From: Pomphorhynchus laevis
Taxonomy: Eukaryota > Acanthocephala > Palaeacanthocephala > Echinorhynchida > Pomphorhynchidae
Direction: 5' to 3'
Length of the DNA stretch: 64,000 nt
NCBI GenBank assembly: GCA_012934845.2
Contig: WNNJ02000908.1
Location: 1 to 64,000, forward strand
The stretch's first letter is position 1. Each line of letters begins with the position of its first letter. Positions 56,128-64,000 of this stretch are shown piece by piece. A model generated the notes under the pieces. That model worked only from the letters and a program-made list of their open reading frames with translations. It did not search any database and was not told where the DNA came from. Made by a program: the position numbers and the translations under genes.

Positions 56128-58600
56128 TCGTACTTTCACAGTAGCATCGGTGTGTTTGACATACTTACTTTTTCGAATTCCATTAACTCTTCCTTTAAAG
56201 GCATTTCGTTCTGCATTGTTCGAGGTAGGATCAAAATTTATGACTGTATATTGTATCGTCCCCCCTTCATCATTCTTATAATTGAACTTGCTGACGCCAT
56301 ATCTATGTCGTTTATGCTTTTCTACACAATTTTTACTAGTCGGTGACTTTAACCTTCCCAACATTGATTGGATAGGCCAGAATTTGCTGTCTGCCTTTGA
56401 ATTGAAAAGCAACTCGGTAGTTTTTTTCTCTTCGATTTGATGCTGGTCCAACATGTTTGTCATCCTACGCACATCGGCTCCCGGTCTATTCTTGGCTTAG
56501 TTTTTACACGAGTTATTATTGATATTTCCAGCATCTGCTATCATCCACCAGAAGGCAAGAGTGATCACTGTTTACTGTCATGGTATGTACATTGCCACGA
56601 CGATCGACCTTCACCCTTCACTCAGATTATGAACAGAAATTGGTCTAAAGTTGACATTAAGCAACTTCAAGTAGCATTTGCTACCGAAATCAAGACGTAT
56701 AACTATTCTGTTTCAGAAAGTTATGAAAAATTGGTGGCCCGCTCATTGCGAACGTCCAATATTTTCGCTCAATTGCAGCGACCTAAATCGGGTATCTCGT
56801 GCTCTCCTTGGTTCAACTATTAGGTTTGTTTAGCCCTGAAAGTTTGAAACAGATTATGTCGTAGATCTAGTACAGATCTGTCTCTTCGTATTGAGTACAC
56901 TGCTTATCGGAATCTTTGTAACGGGCTAAAATTTAAAAAAGACAATCATTCGAGAACACCATCGCGATATGTATTTCATATAATTCGAAAAGATTATGAT
57001 CTTACGTTCGTAGTTCCCGAAGCGTTCAGACGGGAATTAACTCTAATGACTCTTCGGATGGAGCTCTGACAGTGGAACCCCAGATTGCTGATCATCTAGA
57101 AAAGATCTTCGAGGTTCCATGTAACTCTACGGTAGACTTTAATCAGTTCGTCTGGCAGGAGGTTCTAGTTCACATCCGCGACCGCGAGAGAGATTGAAGT
57201 AGATGATATTTACAGTGAATTATGGGGGTTTCGCCAATTGGCTCTCCGGGCCCTGATGACATTGCATCTTTTCTAGTTCGTGCTTTAGCCTGTTCTCTCT
57301 GTCAGCATCTAACTTCTGTTTTTCGACACAGCCTCAAGCATTCATGGATTCCTGACATACGGAAGCGTGCCATTGTATTCCCGATACCCAAGAAGTATCA
57401 ACATGTTATTTGGTCAGACTTTCGCCCTATTAGCCTTACTTGTATTTTTCAAAATTCTCGAAAAACTAGTCCCGAAGCATATTCGACTTCATCTTAAGAA
57501 AAACAGTATTCTCTCGGACTCACAACACGGATTTATGCCGGGCCGTTATTGTTTAACTAATTTAATAACAGCTCGTGAAATATAGACGGGCGCCTTGATT
57601 TCTGGTTATGTTATCGACGCTGTATTTTTTGACTTTTCTATGGCCTTTGACCGTTTCTTTCATGACGGTATCGTATCATTGCTTATTCACTATGGTTTCC
57701 ATTTTCGGACCATCTAGTTGATTAAGAATTTATCTTTGCGTCATTCCAAGTAGGAGTTAGTGGTGTTCTTTCAAAGAGCTCTGGGTGATTTCCGGTGTAC
57801 CTAAAGGATCTGTTATTGACCTACTGATTTTTGTCGTATTTCTTAGTGACCTGCTCCTGCGTTTAAAGAACCCTGTTTTAGTATATGCCGATTATTTAAA
57901 AATTTGGACTGTTGTTCGTATACCTACCGACTGCCAGTCACTACAGGACGACCTGGACTGCCTTACTGAATGGTGCGAAGCCATTGGACTCCTATTAAAC
58001 ATTGATAAATGTGCTTTGATGAGAATGGGTAAGACTGCCTCGTCGTTTCAGTATCGCATTGGTAGTGAGTTATTAAATGAAGTTGAACATCATAATGGCT
58101 TAGGTGTAATAATTCATCACTCTCTTAAGACACGGTTAAATAGTGAGCGCGCAAGGATAAAAGCAACTAGGACATTGTACTACATCAAAAATACATTTCT
58201 CAGACAGTCGCCTTTAATGCTTAGTATCTTATTTTCTTCACTAGTCCGCCATCATCTGAAGTAATGTATCCCTGCATGCTTTCTTGCCACTAAGCGAGAA
58301 TTGATCGACTATGAGTCGGTACTTGAGATAGATTTAAGGATATGCTTTAGGGTTGTAATGTCCTATCGCATGCGGCTGCGTGCGTTATGGATAAGCTCGA
58401 TTCGTGACAGATTTGTCTTACTAGACTTGTCCTGCCTTTGGGTGATTGTAAACAAACTTGATGGATTCCCAAATAAAATCCTTGGATTAAGATTTTGGAC
58501 ATTACGCGGTCACTCGAAAGCGTTGTATAAGAGGCACCATTATCAATTGCCCGCCAACTTTCGACTGTCACATCACTCGCTCAACTTGTGATTCAAAAAT
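56128..58600 (+). pseudogene. LINE A copy 3 (EN end, RT, C-terminus)
   Basis: Plus strand: IASYFHSSIGVFDILTF, then FNLPNIDWIGQNLLS and PEGKSDHCLLSWYVHCHDD (EN with SDH). Then SPGPDDIASFLVRALACSLC and DSQHGFMPGRYCLTNLIT. RT: ISGVPKGSVIDLLIFVVFLS, LVYADYLKIWTVV (YADY, one catalytic Asp lost) and LLNIDKCALMRMG. The C-terminus is shortened, ending ANFRLSHHSLNL at 58591. Many frame changes and stops. Confidence 0.8.
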
Positions 58601-58880
58601 GTGTTACCCTATATTAATTTGTAAACTTTATGTTTTTTTGATCAGGCAAAACAGCTTATCAGCTAACGACTTGTATGTAAATATTTTTAAATATAATTAT
58701 TCGAAAAATTTACAATTAAGGTTACCTGCAAATGGGCCCTATGCCATTATTAAACTTAATGGTGAACATCTACTTTACACTTAATATGTAGACGTAGGGG
58801 GCATCCCCCGTCTGCATATAACCATTAATATGGTTACATAACCATTGTATCTAATGATGTTGGGCATCTAACCGTTATAT
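58600..58880. other. Unassigned, AT-rich
   Basis: 61-codon frame without recognised features, then a GGGGGCATCCCCCG dyad near 58797. No gene called. Confidence 0.4.
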
Positions 58881-58881
58881 C

Positions 58882-59690
58882 CTAGCGACAATACGCAGAT
58901 CGGCTTGCTCTTAGGCACATCGAAGCTGATTTTGCCAGTGACATAAATAGACGATATCTGATCCTTGCCATACAAACAGAGTATTGATCATTGCACTTGT
59001 CTGTCAGTTTCTCCGCAATGATATTCAGAACCGCCGTAGCTTGAGTTCCTATTCCCCCAACTGACGACACAATGTAGGGTACGAAATGAGATCTTTAAGC
59101 AAGCTGTACTTTCAATATATTTCATTGACTTCCGTCTTTCATGATATTCGTACGATAATACGGCACTGGCATTTAAAGAAGCTAATGCATTGAATATCCA
59201 AATGTCCAAAAAGGACCGCTCCAGACGTGTGCCAAACAAACCGCTCACAACTACATCCAATCGCGCACCAGGATCACGTGGGGTAGTCCCAGCTTCAAAT
59301 ATTATATTTGGATGAACCGGTTGTAGCGCAGGATATACTCCAATATCATGGCAAATCTCGGTTTACGTTTCGGCAATAATATCTCGAATTATATTATGCC
59401 TAATCATGGGAAGTCCCCCAGTTGGACAGGACAGTGCACGTGACATGCTCAATGTCTCTCCACATGAGCACACGGTGAAGCTGTCTGACGGCAGACTGTT
59501 ATATCGCACTGATATCGCGTCTCGAAACTCTCTGCAGCTCATGCGACTTTCTTTATCGTCCAGATAGGGCATACGCAGCCATGATGATGCACCCTTCTCA
59601 CTGGCAAATTTCAACGCGACTCTAACTTCAAGAGATAGCTTGTCTTGCAGAGTACTCAACTTTTCCTTTACCTTGATACTTTCTTCATCT
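58882..59690 (-). pseudogene. Retroelement protein with RHN nuclease-like C-terminus
   Basis: Minus strand: GASSWLRMPYLDDKESRMSC, REFRDAISVRYNSLP, a metal-binding-like CSCGET...ALSCPTGG, and MIRHNIIRDIIAE (59659-59363). Then LDVVVSGLFGTRLERSF, LDIWIFNALASLNASA, YHERRKSMKYIE (59260-58988) and the tail SSVGGIGTQATAVLNIIAEK (59070-58882). This is the full block order of the invertebrate family noted at 32770. The Cys/His-plus-RHN...D layout suggests a restriction-like endonuclease. Old broken copy; element class not established. Confidence 0.65.
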
Positions 59691-59699
59691 CTTAAAGAT

Positions 59700-60555
59700 T
59701 AAAATATAGAATGTTCCTCTTCAAAACATTCTTTAGCATTTCTGCCTGTCAAAAATGGGTGCCAAATTCTGAGTGACCTCGAGTATTCCATAAAGTGATT
59801 GTCCCATAATAAGCATGATTGTCATAATAAAACTATTATATTGCGCTTGCCACTTAAAGGCAGGTCACATCTCAGTTTCTTGAATTTATCTTTCAAAAGA
59901 GATTGTTCCAATTTAATGTATGAAGTTTTATTTAAAACAACAAAACAACAAAACAACCTCCCTTCTCAGACAGGCAAATAGCGATATTTTCCTTTTCAAA
60001 TTTTTCCCTAACCCTATTTATCATAATATTCAAATTATCACGTTTCATCATACTTTTGGAAATTATTTATAGTTTAAGGTTACTAAAATATTCATAATAA
60101 AGAGCACAGATGAATTTTATTTAAAGGATAATTGTCATTGCAAATTTTCAGTAAGGAACTGTTACCATCTTCAGGCTGCTAATGTAGTCATAATCTTGCT
60201 TTATAATAACACCATCAACAGCAGTGCGGTAATGCTCCTTTGTTCTGTAATTACACGATTCACAGTGTAAGCTTAACGGTATGAAAATGAAATACAAGAA
60301 TAAAACCTTTAAATAAAACAAATTAATAAGTAAAACAAAATAAAACTAGCATTCAAATAGAATAACAAAAATTCTAAGATAAATTATACCAAAACATTAT
60401 CTAAAATTAAATGAAATCATATGAAATAAATTCCAATTCAATTATTTATAAATTCAAAATTTAATTAAATTAAAACGAATGTTACTAAACCAATGAAAAT
60501 AAATTAAACAAACTTAAATGTACGACTACGATGAATTAATGTTACTACACTTAAT
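59700..60555. other. AT-rich sequence without recognised gene
   Basis: Short frames only. 60180-60560 is A-rich and probably the 3' flank of the minus-strand PLE fragment that follows. Confidence 0.4.
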
Positions 60556-60559
60556 TGGT

Positions 60560-61240
60560 TGCCTGTTAAAATAGCGTTTTTGTATATTTAGCGCTTATCC
60601 TAGTATATTTATCTGCACAGGTATGAATTATTTTACATTTATCTATGTCCAATATATGAAAGGCTTCTTGTACATGTTGCGCGACAGCACATTTAGTATA
60701 TGTAGGATCCCTACAAGTGCGGACATGCTCCATTAACTTATAACGTAGGAATCTGCCTGTCTGTCCTATATAGCTCAAATCGCAGGATGTACACGATATG
60801 TGATATACTGTTCCGTGAGTCTCTCCTGAGTTTACGTTTAAACCTACTTACCATTTTGATGTCTGCATAGGCATAAAGGAGCACATTTTTACCTGTGCCA
60901 TTTATTCTATTACACGTCCGTTTAATGTGCGAGTTTACAATATCATTATTTAAGGGTAGATTTATATAAATTTTCTTATCGTTATGGTTATTTGCTAGTT
61001 GTTTTAAGCATTTAATTGAAGTTGATGTTTTCCTTATTATAGCTGGTGGATAGCTTTTATCTAAAAACATGTTAAATACGTGTCTATCTTCAACAATATG
61101 TAGAAGTTTCGTACTGCAATATTTAGACGACCTCAAAAATTGTGCTCGGATAGCTGAGATCTTGTGGGTTTTATGAGGCCGCAGATTCCCAATGACTAAC
61201 AAAAAAGAGTATACCGGGCTTACCGACATTAGCCGAAATA
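60560..61240 (-). pseudogene. PLE fragment: RT end, linker and GIY-YIG
   Basis: Two open parts. The first (61229-60738) has KKIYINLPLNNDIVNSHIKR and TGKNVLLYAYADIKMVSRFK, the linker before the endonuclease. The second (60778-60566) has SYIGQTGRFLRYKLMEHVRT with the signature YIG and Arg, then KCAVAQHVQEAFHILD. The end (KYTRISAKYTKTLF) is truncated before a clear catalytic Glu. Different subfamily from P3. Broken. Confidence 0.75.
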
Positions 61241-61249
61241 TATATGAAA

Positions 61250-61875
61250 TAGTTGAAAGTATTTACCAGGTCTATAATTAATAAATTGTGACTGATCATA
61301 CAAGTAGTCTTTAGCAGCCACCTCTCGCGTAGAAGGGACAGTCGTCCCACTAGTTAGGTTCAGATGAGGGAAGGTCACCTATCCTGCCTCTGGCCCTAAT
61401 AGCAGGACCACTAACCGCTCCTTGGCTGGTTAGGGAAATATCATCATTTACCACAATAGATCAATGACTGTCTTGCTTCTGCAATTTGACCGGTTTAGTT
61501 TTGCTGGAGGATGATTGTTTGTTCGATTGAATGACAGAGGTTGTCGTATCCTTACTAGTCACTAGGACAGATTCGATCAGCTTTTGTAGAAGCGTGATGA
61601 TATATGTCATTTGTTCTGAAACTTTGATGTCAATAATCTTAATTATTTCAGTAGCAGAGAGTACGGCGCTATTGGCGACCGTATTATATTTTTGATGAAT
61701 ATCAGTTTTGGAGGACTGGTTATTTGCGGCAATTTCGTATCGCTTTTGGTAGTCTTTAAATTCAGAGCATTTCCGGGATCAGACTGGATGTTGGAGATTA
61801 CAGTTGACACTGAACTCGGTTCAATGTCTACTGTAACCTCCAACATCTCGGTATTATATTTTTGAACTCGGTCTT
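61250..61875. other. Unassigned sequence with an imperfect inverted repeat
   Basis: GC-balanced, one minus-strand frame of 67 codons (61846-61643). 61787-61847 is an inverted repeat (GATGTTGGAG ... CTCCAACATC) with two or three mismatches. Possibly a LINE ORF1 remnant, but nothing recognisable. Confidence 0.35.
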
Positions 61876-61879
61876 ATAT

Positions 61880-62160
61880 TTTTAAGTGGCATTCCAGCTC
61901 CAATAATTATTTATCAATAATGGATCAGTATCAATTATTTAAAAGTTTCGATTTTTGTAAATAGTTGATATTGATCCATTATTGATCCATATTGTTGCGA
62001 TTCTTAAAAGCAATTAGTGAGGCTGGGTCAATTAGCGAAGTTTAAAAGCAATTATTGAAGCTGGATCAATTATTGAGGCTTAAAAGCAATTATTGATGCT
62101 TAAAAGCGATTATTAAGGCTCAAAAGCAATTATTGAAACTGGATCAAAGATTATAATCAA
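61880..62160. repeat. Family R copy, head-to-head, plus short-unit repeats
   Basis: CCAGCTCCAATAATTATTTA and ATGGATCAGTATCAATTATT are followed by the complement (TTGATATTGATCCATTATTG). Then about six units of AAAAGCAATTATTGAGGCT-like sequence run at 62005-62160. Confidence 0.7.
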
Positions 62161-62220
62161 TAATTATTTAAAATAGATAATTATTTAAAATAGAAATAAT
62201 TATTTAAAATAGAAACTTTT

Positions 62221-62486
62221 ATTTAAATTAGAAGAAAGATGGCAAAAACCAACGCAAAATTTATTAAATTGAATATTTCGATGCCTAGCTGGCATCATCT
62301 TCAGCAATTGTAAGAGTTTTAATAACCAAGACTTATTTTAACGTTAAAATAAGATTTATTATTAAATTTATTATTAAATTTATTATTAACAACTTACAAT
62401 TGCTGAAGATGATGCCAGCTAGGCATCGAAATATTCAATTTAATAAATTTTGCGTTGGTTTTTGCCATCTTTCTTCTAATTTAAAT
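62221..62486. repeat. Perfect 94-bp inverted repeats with hammerhead-like core
   Basis: Left arm 62221-62314 and right arm 62393-62486 appear identical (inverted) around a 78-base AT spacer. Right arm: CTGAAGA (62403-62409), T, GATGCC (62411-62416), AGCTA, GGCATC (62422-62427), GAAAT (62428-62432). Stem II is 6 bp and perfect. The last core base is T rather than C. The left arm has the same on the minus strand. Short direct similarity (AGAAACTTTTAT) in both flanks may be a target duplication. Confidence 0.85.
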
Positions 62487-62489
62487 GCT

Positions 62490-63025
62490 ATTACACCGTC
62501 GCAATCCTCATTCAAATTTAATTTATTAGAAACTTTTATGTTTGAATAAAAATAATTTTTTTAAGGAAACAAAAATGACATTTAAATGAAAGTTATAAAT
62601 TACAATTCACATTGTTATTTAAATTTAAAAGCATTATATTATAATTTGGATGAAACAAACTATTTTCGAAAATTATTTTTATAAATATAAAATATAATTA
62701 TATTTTAAAACATAATTAGCTTAAATATTAATTTATATTATAAAAATGTTATTTAATAATATATTGTATTCATTATTAAAACATTAAATACGCATTACAT
62801 TATAATTTGGTTTTATAAAATTTAAAATATTATAAATTTGGTATGATTAATGACAATAAGATTGTATTTATATTTATTAATAATATAGTATATAAGATAC
62901 TGTAAGTCTTATAGTAGTGTATGATATAACGGAATAAGTTTCCTTATTTAAGCAGAAATGCTGCTTTTTAGTCTACTTTCAAGTGCACGCCAAAATAAAC
63001 TCACGACAATTGATCGAAAATTGAA
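62490..63025. other. AT-rich DNA, no gene seen
   Basis: Low-complexity, stops in all frames. Confidence 0.6.
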
Positions 63026-63029
63026 GCTT

Positions 63030-63360
63030 CAGAAAATTCTGAATTTTCTGAAGATGCTAACAGAGGTTAGAGAAATATCAAATAAAATTTTGCCAATTTT
63101 TATCCAGTTCCAATAATTCTTTATGTTTTAATTTCTTTCAGAAGATTAGGTCTACTTAGAAATTTGCATATACTTAACTAACTTATATCTGAATGGATAG
63201 TAAGATTAAGTTGTGATGGATTTTCACTGTCTATAATCTAGCTCCAATAATTCTTTAAATGTGCTAAAAGAGGTTAGCGAAATATCAAATAAAATTTTCC
63301 CATTTTTGATCCAGCTCCAATAATTCATTATCGATAATGAATCATTATCAACTATTTTAA
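63030..63360 (+). repeat. Two tandem family R copies with hammerhead-like tail
   Basis: First copy: CTGAAGA (63048-63054), T, GCTAAC, AGAG, GTTAG, AGAAATATCAAATAAAA, then ATCCAGTTCCAATAATTC. Second copy (about 63250 on): GTGCTAAAAGAGGTTAGCG, AAATATCAAATAAAA, GATCCAGCTCCAATAATTC. The hammerhead-type core with stem II is clear in the first. Part of a dyad (TTCAGAAAATTC / GAATTTTCTGAA) precedes it. Confidence 0.65.
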
Positions 63361-63504
63361 AAAGACTTGTATTTAAACATTTATAATTAAATTTACTGTT
63401 ATAGCAGGCAACAATGATTTCTACGAAGAATGGGATATTAATATAATATTGGACAAATGATTAAAGTGGCATGATTTAAAGTGGCTGAGAATGTGCTATC
63501 ACGT

Positions 63505-63770
63505 CTTATTATTGATGCTGTTTAATTGTAGTACTGAGTAGATTACCAGTTTGACCGAAGTATTTGGGATTGCAATCATTGCAAAGGATTTCGTATATAC
63601 ACCAAACACGGGTTGTCTTCGCTTCCTCTTGAAAATTCCAGATAATTTCAGTAATTATCGATAATTCCATGATGATTCGGTATTCCCGATTATTTCGGTA
63701 ATACCTGATAATTTCGGTATTTGCGGGCCTTTCACAAGAACCACAAGAGACCATGCCACAACTAAGTGTT
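63505..63770 (-). pseudogene. PLE GIY-YIG fragment
   Basis: The minus strand reads IYEILCNDCNPKYFGQTGNL, a degraded GIY-YIG start (IYE...YFG). Upstream in the same frame are four ATTACCGAAAT-like repeats translating as YYRNNREYRI. Truncated. Confidence 0.6.
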
Positions 63771-63879
63771 TTAATCGACTGAACCTAAACTTGTCAACAA
63801 AGTTAACACCTTACCAAAGGTGTTACACCTTACAATTAGTAATTTCTAAGTTTCTAAATAACTCATACCAATGACTCCA

Positions 63880-64000
63880 TATCAATGTCGAATGATTTTA
63901 AATAGTTGATAATAATCCATTATTGATAAAGAATTATTGATGCAGGATCGAAGAAAAGAGGAATTTTATTTGATATTTCGCTAACCTCTGTTAGTATCTT
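63880..64000 (-). repeat. Family R copy, running off the window
   Basis: The minus strand reads ACTAACAGAGGTTAGCG, AAATATCAAATAAAA, GATCCTGCATCAATAATTC. The 5' core segment lies at or beyond the window edge. Confidence 0.6.

Overview
This is an AT-rich, repeat-laden stretch of an invertebrate animal genome. It has spliced genes with GT..AG introns, no bacterial-style operons, and dense non-LTR and Penelope-like retroelements. I could not narrow the host below Metazoa. Its mixture of CR1/Jockey-like LINEs, several Penelope-like (PLE) families and hammerhead-type motifs would fit a flatworm, a cnidarian or several other invertebrates.

Region 1-19.3 kb holds the only two host genes I can support, both on the minus strand. 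One is a 16-exon gene for the WD40 subunit of katanin (p80). I rebuilt it exon by exon and its phases agree, giving about 514 codons. Upstream of it is a two-exon gene for a 166-residue protein I do not recognise. The ~5.2 kb intron of that second gene is packed with copies of one PLE-type reverse transcriptase (called P1 here) and with short palindromes. A 7 x 214 bp satellite lies just upstream of it.

Region 21-64 kb is almost entirely a transposon nest. It contains LINE family A (ORF1 with a zinc finger and RRM-like region, ORF2 with EN and RT), LINE family B, a LINE C remnant, PLEs with GIY-YIG endonuclease (P2, P3 and fragments), a retroelement type with an RHN/RHD...D nuclease-like tail, and an inverted tandem array of ~355 bp units. 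Several are nested: P3 sits inside the RT of a LINE A copy, LINE B copies interrupt P1 and P2, and two LINE A ORF1 pieces meet head to head.

The most striking signal is hammerhead-ribozyme-like sequence. One copy at 558-599 (minus) has every core base, a perfect stem I, a 4-bp stem II and the very short stem III typical of PLE hammerheads. A second at 17392-17472 (plus) also forms all three stems. About ten more cores (CTGANGA, then a helix, then GAAA) occur, mostly in mirror-image pairs on the arms of near-perfect 75-96 bp palindromes. Two further repeat families carry the same core pieces in permuted order.

All claims come from reading the sequence by eye. Family names rest on remembered motifs, not on searches.
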